64,000 nt of DNA from NCBI RefSeq assembly GCF_000379125.1, contig NZ_KB900626.1, positions 2,118,667 through 2,182,666 on the forward strand. The letters run 5' to 3'. Source of the stretch: Methylosinus sp. LW4. Lineage in GTDB: Bacteria; Pseudomonadota; Alphaproteobacteria; Rhizobiales; Beijerinckiaceae. Below are positions 37,498 through 45,972 of this stretch, piece by piece. Every line of letters begins with the position of its first letter. Positions within the stretch are counted from its first letter, which is position 1. A program made the position numbers and the translations under genes. Below the pieces are notes generated by a model. The model was not told the origin of the DNA. It saw nothing but the letters and a program-made list of their open reading frames with translations, and did no database searches.

Positions 37498-37567
37498 GAG
37501 CGCAGGAACGACCGATTTCTCGCCGCCGCGTCGGATTACGAAAATCGCCTATGGAGGCCTCGGAGAA

Positions 37568-38641
37568 ATGACGAAACGCCCGCCCGACGAGATCGCCGAC
37601 GCCTTTGATTTCCAAGCGAAGGCGTGCCGCCATCTCGCCTCGCCCTTCACCGCCGCGCTCTGCGAGACGCTCGCCGCCGGGCTCGACGAGCGCAGCGCCT
37701 TCGGCCGCAGAATCTCCTCTTGGGGTCCGCGCGCCAAGGCCGATGCGCTAGCGCTGCGCGCTTGCGGCGCGCTGCATTTTCTGGCGCGATCGGGAAAAGC
37801 GCCGGAGCTCGCCGCCGCCTATCCGCCCCATGCGCTCGACGAAGCGCGGCTCGCGCGCGAGATCGCCCACGCGATAGAGGCCCATGATGATTTTTTGGCG
37901 GGCTTTCTCGATCGCCCGCCGCAGACCAATGAAACAGGGCGCTCCAGCGTCATTCTCGGCGGCGCGCTGATCGTCGCCGCGGCGACGGGCCTGCCGCTGG
38001 AGACGTTCGAGATCGGCGCCAGCGCCGGCCTCAATCTGCATTTCGATCGCTATGGATATGATCTGCGCGTCGGCGCTTTCGGCGATCCCGCCGCGTCTCT
38101 TCGCCTCGCCTGTGATTGGCGCGGCGCGGCGCCGTCGCTCGACGCGCCTCTGAATATCGTTTCGCGCGCCGGCTGCGACGTCGATCCGCTCGATCCCGGC
38201 GACGCCGAGCATCGCGCGCGGCTGCTCGCCTATGTCTGGCCGGATCAGGACGCACGTCTCGCGCGCATGGAGACAGCGCTCGCCCTCGCCGCTCTGCATC
38301 GCGAGCGCGTCGCGCGCGCCGACGCCGGCGATTGGCTCACGGCGCGGCTCGTCGCTCCGCCTCTCCCCAAGGTCGCGCGCTTCGTCTATCACACCGTCGT
38401 CTGGCAATATTTGCCGCTCGAGACCAAGCGCCGCGCCACGGCCGCTCTCGAGGCGGCGGGCGCCGCAGCGAGCCATGAGGCGCCGCTGGCGCGGCTGCAA
38501 ATGGAAGCCGACGGAGATACGCGCTCCGCAGCTCTCACGCTGACGCTCTGGCCGGGCGGCGAGAGCCTTGCGCTCGGCCGCGCCGATTTCCACGGTCGCT
38601 GGATCGAGTGGAGCGGCGCCGGCTCGCCTCGCCTCGCTTAG
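37568..38641 (+). CDS. DUF2332-family protein, function unknown
   Basis: A 357-residue cytoplasmic protein that resembles Pfam family DUF2332 along its length: FDFQAKACRHLASPFTAAL, NETGRSSVILGGALIVAA, the glycine-rich block FEIGASAGLNLHFDRYGYD, then ARLLAYVWPDQDARLARME and late VVWQYLPLETKRR. The block EIGASAGLNL recalls a SAM-binding loop, hinting at a methyltransferase-like fold, but no catalytic motif is clear. The ATG at 37568 follows GGAGAA. The EF-G-like gene starts 134 bases downstream on the same strand. Confidence 0.8.
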   Translation: MTKRPPDEIADAFDFQAKACRHLASPFTAALCETLAAGLDERSAFGRRISSWGPRAKADALALRACGALHFLARSGKAPELAAAYPPHALDEARLAREIAHAIEAHDDFLAGFLDRPPQTNETGRSSVILGGALIVAAATGLPLETFEIGASAGLNLHFDRYGYDLRVGAFGDPAASLRLACDWRGAAPSLDAPLNIVSRAGCDVDPLDPGDAEHRARLLAYVWPDQDARLARMETALALAALHRERVARADAGDWLTARLVAPPLPKVARFVYHTVVWQYLPLETKRRATAALEAAGAAASHEAPLARLQMEADGDTRSAALTLTLWPGGESLALGRADFHGRWIEWSGAGSPRLA

Positions 38642-38775
38642 CTCGCGGCTCCCGCGCATCTATGCGGCGCTGCAGCGCTTTTCAGCGCTTGCGCGGCGAC
38701 CCATGTGGTGGGAGCATCAACCTCGACGGAGCCGACAAGGTTTCCACTCGCCGGCGCCGGGAACGGGAGCGGGAC

Positions 38776-40842
38776 ATGAGTGAAACGAGAACGTCCGGCG
38801 CGGCGCGAGCCGAAGGCGCGCGACTGATCGCGCTTGTCGGCCCTTTTCAGAGCGGCAAGACCAGCCTCTTCGAATGCCTGCTCGCGCGCTGCGGCGCCGT
38901 GCAGCGGCAAGGGCTGGTGCGCGACGGCTCCACCATCGGCGACGCCTCGCCGGAAGCGCGCGCCCATGCGATGAGCGTCGAATGCAACATCGGCCGCGCC
39001 GATTATCTCGGCGATCGCTACACTTTCGTCGATTGTCCCGGCTCGGTCGAATTCGCGCATGAGCAACGCCGCGTCCTCGCCGTCGCCGACGCCGCCATCG
39101 TCGTCGCCGAATCCGATCCGCGCAAGCTGCCCGCCTTGCAGCTCGCGCTGCGCGCGGTGGAAGAGGCACGCGTACCGCATTTTCTGTTCCTCAACAAGAT
39201 CGACTCCGCCACCGGCAATCTGCGCGACTCGCTCGCCCTGCTGCAATCGGCCTCGCGCACGCCGCTGCTGCTGCGGCAAATCCCGCTCTGGAACAATGGC
39301 ATCGCCGTCGGCTTCATCGATCTCGCGCTGGAGCGCGCCTATGTCTATCGCGAGCACGCCCCCTCCGAGGTCGTCGCAATGCAAGATGGCGACGCCGTAC
39401 TGGAGAAGGAAGCGCGCTATTCCATGCTGGAGCGGCTCGCCGATTACGACGACACGCTGATGGAGGAATTGCTCAGCGACATTGAGCCGCCGCGCGACCA
39501 GATTTTCGACGATCTCGCCAAGGAGCTGCGCTTCGGCCATGTCGCGCCCGTGTTCATCGGCTCGGCGGAGCGCGGCGCTGGCGTGACGCGGCTGCTGAAA
39601 GCCTTGCGCCACGAGGCGCCGAGCGTCGCCGCGACCAGAGCGCGGCTCGGCGTCGCCGATTCCGGCCCCGCCCTCGCCCATGTGTTCCGCTCCATCCATA
39701 CGCCGCATGGCGGCAAGCTGTCGCTAGCGCGCGTGCTGCGCGGCTCCTTCTCGGACGGTCAGACGGTGATCGGCTCGTCCGGCGCGGAGGAGAAGATCAA
39801 CGGCGTCTCCTCCCTGCTCGGCGCCACGGCGACGCGCCAGGCCACGGCCGAGGCGGGCGAGACCGTGGCTTTCGGCCGGCTCGACGGGATCGCCGCCGGC
39901 GAGGCGCTGCAGGACGCCCGCGCCGGCGCGCCGCCCGCCCCGGCGCCGCTGGCCGCGCCGCGCCCTGTCTATGCGCTGGCGCTGTCGGTCGGCGATCGCA
40001 AGGACGAGATGCGCCTCGCCGCCGCGCTCGCCAAGCTCATCGACGAGGACCCTTCGCTCGTCTTCCTGCATGACCAAGCGCTCGGCGAGATGAAGCTGCT
40101 CGGCCAGGGCGAGATGCATATTCGTGTCGCTTTGGAACGCCTCGCCACGCGCTTTGGCGTGACCGTCTCCACTCACGCTCCCGCCATCGGCTATAAGGAG
40201 ACGATCCGCCATCCGGTGAGCGTGCGCGGCCGCCACAAGAAACAGTCCGGCGGCCATGGGCAATTCGGCGATGTGGTGCTGGAAGTGGCGCCGCGCGGAC
40301 GCGGCGAAGGCTTCGCTTTCGCCGAGCGCGTCCATGGCGGCACTGTGCCAAAACAATACTTCTCTTCGGTCGAGTCCGGCTGCCGGGACGCTTTGGCGCG
40401 CGGACCGCTCGGTTTTCCCGTCGTCGATGTGGAGGCTGTGCTGGTCGACGGCTCCTATCATAGCGTCGATTCCTCCGACATGGCCTTCCGCACGGCGGCG
40501 CGCATCGGCATGATCGAGGCGCTGGGCCGAGCGGAGCCGGTTCTGCTCGAGCCCATGCTCTCCGTGGCGATATTCGCGCCGAGCGAGGCCGTCTCTCGCG
40601 CGACGGGCATTGTCTCGGCGCGGCGCGGACAGATATTGGGATTTGGGCCGCGCCCGGGATGGGAAGGCTGGGACGAGCTCGACGCGCTCATCCCGGAGGC
40701 GGAGATCGGCGATCTCATCGTCGAGCTGCGCTCGGCCACATCGGGCGCCGGATTCTTCGAGGCGACGTTCGATCATCTGACCGAGGTGGTCGGACGTCAG
40801 GCGCATGAGGTCGTCGCCGCGCGCAGCGCCGCCAGCCACTGA
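38776..40842 (+). CDS. Elongation factor G-like GTPase (non-canonical paralogue)
   Basis: A 688-residue translational-type GTPase with EF-G domain order (G, II, III, IV, V). The P-loop is GPFQSGKT (about residues 22-29) instead of the usual AHIDAGKT; G3 is DCPGS instead of DTPGH; G4 is NKID; switch I has ARAHAMSVE in place of the RGITI motif. Domain IV (GGHGQFGDVVLEVAPRG, with SGGHGQ) and domain V (RRGQILGF) are present. The His of DTPGH that activates the catalytic water in EF-G is thus replaced by Ser. The family is widespread in Rhizobiales and its role is not established; it is not the main EF-G. Confidence 0.85.
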   Translation: MSETRTSGAARAEGARLIALVGPFQSGKTSLFECLLARCGAVQRQGLVRDGSTIGDASPEARAHAMSVECNIGRADYLGDRYTFVDCPGSVEFAHEQRRVLAVADAAIVVAESDPRKLPALQLALRAVEEARVPHFLFLNKIDSATGNLRDSLALLQSASRTPLLLRQIPLWNNGIAVGFIDLALERAYVYREHAPSEVVAMQDGDAVLEKEARYSMLERLADYDDTLMEELLSDIEPPRDQIFDDLAKELRFGHVAPVFIGSAERGAGVTRLLKALRHEAPSVAATRARLGVADSGPALAHVFRSIHTPHGGKLSLARVLRGSFSDGQTVIGSSGAEEKINGVSSLLGATATRQATAEAGETVAFGRLDGIAAGEALQDARAGAPPAPAPLAAPRPVYALALSVGDRKDEMRLAAALAKLIDEDPSLVFLHDQALGEMKLLGQGEMHIRVALERLATRFGVTVSTHAPAIGYKETIRHPVSVRGRHKKQSGGHGQFGDVVLEVAPRGRGEGFAFAERVHGGTVPKQYFSSVESGCRDALARGPLGFPVVDVEAVLVDGSYHSVDSSDMAFRTAARIGMIEALGRAEPVLLEPMLSVAIFAPSEAVSRATGIVSARRGQILGFGPRPGWEGWDELDALIPEAEIGDLIVELRSATSGAGFFEATFDHLTEVVGRQAHEVVAARSAASH

Positions 40843-40928
40843 GCGCAGCCATCGTGAATGGCGAAGCTTCGGCTCGTTTCGGGACGGTCGCCTGTGGCGC
40901 AGTTCTTGATCGGCACAGGTGACGACGA

Positions 40929-40953
40929 AACATTGTCCCATTTTGGCAATGTT
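40929..40953. promoter_or_regulatory. Inverted repeat upstream of the MEDS sensor kinase
   Basis: Perfect 7-base arms AACATTG and CAATGTT with an 11-base spacer, centred about 100 bases before the kinase start; centre spacing of 18 suits a dimeric regulator. Confidence 0.4.
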
Positions 40954-41043
40954 CGCATTTGGTCCCATCCGATTGGCGGATCGAAGGCGCGCGGGCGCGT
41001 CCCGCAGACCGGAGATGGCGGCGGCACATACTGGAATGAATAG

Positions 41044-43161
41044 ATGCAGGCTGAGACCGCGACGGAATTCGTGACTCTACGGTCGCGGAGCGAGCGGCTG
41101 TCGCGCCCCTCTGGCATAGAGGGCGCCGGAGAAATGCCTTGGGGCACGCATTTCTGCCAATTCTTCGATGATGTCGACGATCTGCTCGACATCGTCGCCC
41201 CCTATTTCGCGGCGGGCCTCGCCGCCAATGAGCGCTGCATATGGATCGCCTCGCCGCCGCTGACCGTTGCGGCCGCCAAGGCGCGCCTCGCGACTCTGGT
41301 TCCCGATCTCGAGGCCGATCTCGCGGCGGGCAGAATCGACATTCTGCCGCCCGAGGAATGGTATCTGCGCAATGACCGGCTGGACGGCGGCCGCCTGCTG
41401 GACGATTGGCGCTCGGCCCATGACGCGGCGCTGCGGGCCGGCTTCGACGGATTGCGCGCCAGCGGCAATGTCTTCGACATCGACGCCTCGGACTGGTCGA
41501 TCTTCATGACCTATGAGACCGGGCTCGCCGCCATGCACGGCTCGGTGCGCATGCTGACGCTCTGCTCCTATTCTCTGAATCTGATCGGCGCGCCGGAGAT
41601 CGTCGAGGTGATCGCCCGGCATGAATTCGCGCTGATCCGCCGCGGCGGCCGGTGGGAGACGATCAAGAGCCTCGACTATGAGCGCGCGCGCAAGGCGCTG
41701 CGGCAGAGCGAGGAGCATTTTCGCCTGCTGGCCGAAGGCGCGCCGGCCTCGGCGATCTTCTCGCTGGACCGGCAGGAGCGCATCGTCGCCTGGAGCGAGG
41801 CGGCCGAACGCATCACCGGCTGGAGCCGCGACGAGATTTTGGGGCGCCGCCTGTCGATCCTTCAATCCTCCGACACGCAAGAGGAGCTCGGCGCTCTCGT
41901 GGCGCAGGGCGTCGTCAAGCGCCATGAGCCGCGCCGGCGCCGGGACGGCTCGGTCTTTCCCGCCGAGGAGCTGATCGCGCCGCTGCGCGACGATTCCGAC
42001 AATCTCTACGGCTATGCGGTAATGCTCAGCGATCTCAGCGAGCGCTCGCGCGCCGAGCAGGAGCGCCGCGCGAGCGAGGCGCGCCTTCGCGCGATCGTCG
42101 AAGGCGCGGTCGACGCGATCGTCATCATCGACGGCGAAGGCCTCATTCACGCTATCAATTCCGCGGCGACGCGGCTCTTCGGCCATGAGGCGGCGGAAGC
42201 GATCGGGCGTCCGGTCGATATTCTGTTCCCGGAGCCCTTCCACGACCCTCGCTTCGCGACGCTGGGCGCAGACGGGGCGGCGCCCACGGCGGCGGAGCCA
42301 GAGCGGATCGGCCGCCACAAGGATGGCTCGCTATTTCCGCTGGAGCTCTCCGTCAGCGAGGCGGGGCATGACGGCGAGCGGCTGCTCGTGCTGTTCCTGC
42401 GCGATCTCACCGAACGCCGGCGGGCCGAGGCGCAGATGCGCAAGCTCCGCTCCGACAGGCTCGATCTGATGGCGCAAATGGCGGCGAATGTCGCGCATGA
42501 GATCAATCAGCCGCTCTCGGCGATCTCCACCTATCTCAGCGCCGCGCGCCGCGTGCTGAGACGCGCCGAGTCCGCGAGCGCCGATCTCGAGCCGATCCTC
42601 GACAGCGCCGTCGCGCAAGTGACGCGCGCGGCGCAGATCATCAGCCATTTGCGCGGCTTCGTGACGCGCGCCGAGCCGGACAAGACTCAGCAGCGGCTGC
42701 ACGACATCATCCGCGACGCCTGCGCCTTCACCGACATGGCGCGCAATCATGTCAAGGTCGTCACCACGCTCGATCTCGCGGCGGAGGATGACGCGGTGAT
42801 CGTCGATCGCGTGCAGATTCGTCAGGTGCTGGTCAATCTGAAGCGCAATGCGCTGGAGGCGATGCAGGGCGCCGAGAAGCGCGAGCTCGTCATCTCCACC
42901 CGGCTCGACGAGAGCGGCATGATCCGCACCGATATCGTCGACACGGGCGCGGGCCTCGCCGAGGAAATGGCGAATGAGCTGTTCGAGCCCTTCACCTCGA
43001 CAAAGAAGCATGGTCTCGGCGTCGGCCTCGCGGTCTCACGCGCGATCGTGGAGGCGCATTACGGGAAGCTGTGGGCGGAGCAGAACCCCGGCGGCGGCGC
43101 GCGTCTGAGCTTCACCCTGCCGCTGGCCGACGATCGGCTGGAGGAGCCGGACGAAGAGTGA
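41044..43161 (+). CDS. MEDS-PAS-PAS sensor histidine kinase
   Basis: A soluble 705-residue sensor kinase without transmembrane helices. Residues 30-210 match the MEDS (DcmR sensory) domain: GTHFCQFFDDVDDLLDIVAPYFAAGL, then CIWIASPPL and FMTYETGL. Two PAS domains follow (about 218-340 and 342-470). The transmitter has the H-box NVAHEINQPLSAIS (His near 485), N-box VLVNLKRNALEAM, G1 DIVDTGAG and the FixL-like end KKHGLGVGLAVSRAIVEAH. MEDS domains are known from methanogens and methylotrophs and are thought to sense hydrocarbon derivatives. No response regulator is adjacent, so it is an orphan kinase. Confidence 0.88.
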   Translation: MQAETATEFVTLRSRSERLSRPSGIEGAGEMPWGTHFCQFFDDVDDLLDIVAPYFAAGLAANERCIWIASPPLTVAAAKARLATLVPDLEADLAAGRIDILPPEEWYLRNDRLDGGRLLDDWRSAHDAALRAGFDGLRASGNVFDIDASDWSIFMTYETGLAAMHGSVRMLTLCSYSLNLIGAPEIVEVIARHEFALIRRGGRWETIKSLDYERARKALRQSEEHFRLLAEGAPASAIFSLDRQERIVAWSEAAERITGWSRDEILGRRLSILQSSDTQEELGALVAQGVVKRHEPRRRRDGSVFPAEELIAPLRDDSDNLYGYAVMLSDLSERSRAEQERRASEARLRAIVEGAVDAIVIIDGEGLIHAINSAATRLFGHEAAEAIGRPVDILFPEPFHDPRFATLGADGAAPTAAEPERIGRHKDGSLFPLELSVSEAGHDGERLLVLFLRDLTERRRAEAQMRKLRSDRLDLMAQMAANVAHEINQPLSAISTYLSAARRVLRRAESASADLEPILDSAVAQVTRAAQIISHLRGFVTRAEPDKTQQRLHDIIRDACAFTDMARNHVKVVTTLDLAAEDDAVIVDRVQIRQVLVNLKRNALEAMQGAEKRELVISTRLDESGMIRTDIVDTGAGLAEEMANELFEPFTSTKKHGLGVGLAVSRAIVEAHYGKLWAEQNPGGGARLSFTLPLADDRLEEPDEE

Positions 43162-43202
43162 TCGGGCCACAGACGGAAAACGCCCCGAGCCTCCCATCCT
43201 CG

Positions 43203-43228
43203 CCTTCTCCCCGCCTGCGGGGAGAAGG
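43203..43228. repeat. Palindromic REP half-element (family A)
   Basis: CCTTCTCCCCGC-CT-GCGGGGAGAAGG, a perfect 12-base hairpin matching the first hairpin of the REP pair at 12.2 kb. It lies between the convergent kinase and phaB genes and may act as terminator. Confidence 0.65.
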
Positions 43229-43281
43229 AAGAAGACGAAAACGGCGCGAGGCGATTCGCAAGACGAGCTGGAACGCTCCGG

Positions 43282-44022
43282 TCAGGTCAGATACTGGCCG
43301 CCATTGATGGTCAGCGTCGAGCCGGTGATGAAGCCGGCGTCGTCCGAGGCGAGGAACACCACGGCGCGGGCGATCTCCTCCGGCTCGCCGAGGCGGCCGA
43401 CGGCGATGTAAGGAATGATGTGCTTGTCGAGCACGTCCTGCGGCACGGCCTTCACCATCTCCGTGGCGATATAGCCGGGCGCGATGGCGTTGACGGTGAT
43501 GCCCTTGGAAGCGCTCTCCTGCGCCAGCGCCTTGACGAAGCCGATGTCGCCGGCCTTGGAGGCGGAATAGTTCGTCTGGCCGGCCTGGCCCTTCTGGCCG
43601 TTGATCGACGAGATGACGATGATGCGGCCAAAACCGCGGTCACGCATGCCGTTGATGACGGGGCGGGTGACGTTGAACAGCGAGTTGAGGTTGGTGTTGA
43701 TCACCGCCTGCCACTGCGCCAGCTCCATCTTGTGGAACAGACGGTCCTTGGTGATGCCGGCGTTGTTCACGAGCACATCGACCGCGCCCAGATCCTTCTC
43801 GATCTGCGCGATGGCGGCGGCGCTGGCTTCATAGTCCGACACGTCGAACTTATAGACCGGAATGCCGGTGTCCGCCTTGAACTTGTTCGCCGCCTCGTCA
43901 TTGCCGGCGTAAGTCGCGGCGACATTATAGCCGGCCGCCTTCAAAGCCTTGGAAATCGCCTCGCCGATGCCGCGCGTGCCGCCCGTCACAACCGCTGTTC
44001 TGCCCACCTCGTCCTCCTTCAT
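43282..44022 (-). CDS. phaB: Acetoacetyl-CoA reductase
   Basis: NADPH-dependent short-chain dehydrogenase of 246 residues that makes (R)-3-hydroxybutyryl-CoA for poly-hydroxybutyrate. It has the Rossmann loop VVTGGTRGIGEAISKAL, VLVNNAGITKD, catalytic Ser in IIVISSINGQKGQAG and the YxxxK pair in NYSASKAGDIGF. The close VGRLGEPEEIARAVVFLASD and the C-terminus STLTINGGQYL are typical of PhaB. It lies downstream of phaA with an 83-base gap full of hairpins; phaC and phaR are not here. Confidence 0.95.
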   Translation of the reverse strand: MKEDEVGRTAVVTGGTRGIGEAISKALKAAGYNVAATYAGNDEAANKFKADTGIPVYKFDVSDYEASAAAIAQIEKDLGAVDVLVNNAGITKDRLFHKMELAQWQAVINTNLNSLFNVTRPVINGMRDRGFGRIIVISSINGQKGQAGQTNYSASKAGDIGFVKALAQESASKGITVNAIAPGYIATEMVKAVPQDVLDKHIIPYIAVGRLGEPEEIARAVVFLASDDAGFITGSTLTINGGQYLT

Positions 44023-44040
44023 CGAATTTTTGGAAAACCG

Positions 44041-44094
44041 GACCGCGAGCCTTCAGGCTCGCGGCCCATGATGCGAGCCCGAAGGCTCGCGGTC
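44041..44094. repeat. Double hairpin between phaA and phaB
   Basis: First hairpin CCGCGAGCC-TTCA-GGCTCGCGG (44043-44064), second GCGAGCC-CGAA-GGCTCGC (44073-44090); the outer arms GACCGCGAGCC and GGCTCGCGGTC also pair over 11 bases. A T7 run follows on the plus strand, and TTTT lies a few bases past the arm on the minus strand. It could attenuate or process the phaA-phaB transcript. Confidence 0.7.
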
Positions 44095-44105
44095 TTTTTT
44101 TATAT

Positions 44106-45281
44106 TTAGCGCTCGATCGTCAGGGCGACGCCCATGCCGCCGCCGATGCAGAGCGTGGCGAGGCCACGCTTGCCGCCGCGGCGTCCGAGCTCATAGAGCA
44201 GCGTCGTCAGAATGCGCGCGCCCGAGGCGCCGATCGGATGGCCGATGGCGATGGCGCCGCCATTGACGTTGACGATCGACGGATCCCAGCCGAGGTCCTT
44301 GTTCACGGCGAGAGCCTGCGCGGCGAAAGCCTCATTGGCCTCGACGAGATCGAGGTCGGAGATCTTCCAGCCGGCCTTCTCCAGCGCCTTGCGCGAGGCC
44401 GGGATCGGGCCGGAGCCCATGATCGACGGATCGACGCCGGCGGTCGCCCAGGAGGCGATGCGGGCGAGCGGCGTGAGGCCGCGCTTGGCCGCTTCCGCCG
44501 CCGTCATGATGACGAGCGCCGCCGCGCCGTCATTGAGGCCGGAGGCGTTGGCCGCCGTCACCGTGCCGTCCTTCGTGAAGGCCGGTTTCAGCTTGGCGAC
44601 GCCCTCGAGCGTCACGCCATGCTTGATGTATTCGTCCTGATCGACGATCACGTCGCCCTTGCGGGTCGAGACGGTGAAGGGGACGATCTCGTCCTTGAAC
44701 TTGCCGGCCTTCTGCGCCGCCTCGGCCTTGTTCTGCGAGGCGACGGCGAAAGCGTCCTGCTCGGCGCGGCTGATCTGCCACTTGGCAGCGACGTTCTCGG
44801 CCGTGATGCCCATGTGGTAATTATTGAAGGCGTCGGTGAGGCCGTCGACGATCATCGTGTCGACGAACTTCACATCGCCCATCTTGGTGCCGGCGCGCAT
44901 GTGAGCCGAGTGCTGCGACAGCGACATGGACTCCTGGCCGCCGGCGACGATGATGCTCGCGTCGCCCGACTGAATCTGCTGCGCGGCGAGCGCCACGGCG
45001 CGCAGGCCCGAGCCGCACACTTGATTGATGCCGAAAGCGGTCTTGTCCTGCGGCACGCCCGCCTTGATGGCGGCCTGACGCGCCGGGTTCTGTCCCTGCG
45101 CGGCGCCCAGCACCTGGCCCAGGATGACCTCGTCGACGTCGGCGGCCTCCAATTTGGCGCGCTCGATAGCGGCCTTGACAGCGACCGCGCCCAATTCATG
45201 GGCGGGCGTTGAACCGAAAGCTCCGTTGAACGATCCCACAGCTGTGCGCGCCGCGGAAACGATCACGATCTCCGTCGTCAT
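44106..45281 (-). CDS. phaA: Acetyl-CoA acetyltransferase (beta-ketothiolase)
   Basis: Thiolase of 391 residues condensing two acetyl-CoA to acetoacetyl-CoA, the first step of poly-hydroxybutyrate synthesis. The acylated Cys is in [15 protein letters not shown], the His in [17 protein letters not shown] and the second catalytic Cys in [12 protein letters not shown] at the C-terminus. [12 protein letters not shown] and [16 protein letters not shown] are also present. Start [18 protein letters not shown] is typical and has AGGAGAA before it. First gene of a phaA-phaB pair. Confidence 0.96.
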   Translation of the reverse strand: MTTEIVIVSAARTAVGSFNGAFGSTPAHELGAVAVKAAIERAKLEAADVDEVILGQVLGAAQGQNPARQAAIKAGVPQDKTAFGINQVCGSGLRAVALAAQQIQSGDASIIVAGGQESMSLSQHSAHMRAGTKMGDVKFVDTMIVDGLTDAFNNYHMGITAENVAAKWQISRAEQDAFAVASQNKAEAAQKAGKFKDEIVPFTVSTRKGDVIVDQDEYIKHGVTLEGVAKLKPAFTKDGTVTAANASGLNDGAAALVIMTAAEAAKRGLTPLARIASWATAGVDPSIMGSGPIPASRKALEKAGWKISDLDLVEANEAFAAQALAVNKDLGWDPSIVNVNGGAIAIGHPIGASGARILTTLLYELGRRGGKRGLATLCIGGGMGVALTIER

Positions 45282-45972
45282 ATCGTTCTCCTGATTGGTC
45301 GGGCTGGCGCCGGCGGACGCCGCTCGCGCACGTTGAGCATTTTGAGTCGCGGCTCGTCAAGCGCCGGACGCGCGCATCGTTGACGCGGCGCGTCAATTCT
45401 TCGGGCGACCGAGGCCGAATTGAAGGAAGCGCAGCGTCGCGAGGCCGGCGCGCGCGGCGCAGGCGGGACGAAAGCCGCGCAGCCGTCCGACAGAGCCGCG
45501 CATGAGCCTCTCGCCCGAAATAGCCGATGGCGCGGCCGGCCGCCCCCTGCGCATGGGCGGCGAGAGGCCGCGGCCTCCGCTCCGACCGTCTCGCACGCGC
45601 TGTTCCAAATGCGCGCTCTGATGGCGAGCGGGATCGCTGCGCAGTTTCCGGGCGTGGCTCAGTTGCCTACCTGATCCCTACTCCTTCAGGCGATGCTGAG
45701 ACCTACCCGAACCGTCCATTTCGGTCGGCTGCGCCATTCTCGTCGGCCGAGTCGATCGATACGGAGGGGCGACCGAAAACGACCTTTCGTCGGGCCGGCT
45801 CGGACGGCCGCTTCGAGCTTCTCGCGAGGTGAGGCATTTTTTTGCGCGCCCTCGGCGTTTTTTTTAAAAAATTGCGCCGGAGATCGATGAGCGCGACAAT
45901 CGCGCCTCGTCCAGCCTCACGGTTCGAGCGTCACGCCCTAGATTCGGGGCAGGCTCGCCCCGGATTTCATCA
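45282..45972. other. 690-base gap between divergent phaA and SulP genes
   Basis: Should contain the promoters of both genes. Several short frames exist but their products are arginine-, alanine- and proline-rich and look like chance in GC-rich DNA. A T8/A6 tract lies near 45860-45876. No RNA gene, repeat or riboswitch was recognised. Confidence 0.4.

Noticed and set aside
40896..40911. TGGCGCAGTTCTTGAT upstream of the MEDS kinase as a sigma-54 promoter
   Set aside because: Spacing fits but the invariant -12 GC is replaced by GA, so the match is not good enough.
45420..45832. Two short plus-strand frames between phaA and the SulP gene
   Set aside because: Arg/Pro/Ala-rich products with no ribosome-binding site or homology; typical GC-rich noise.
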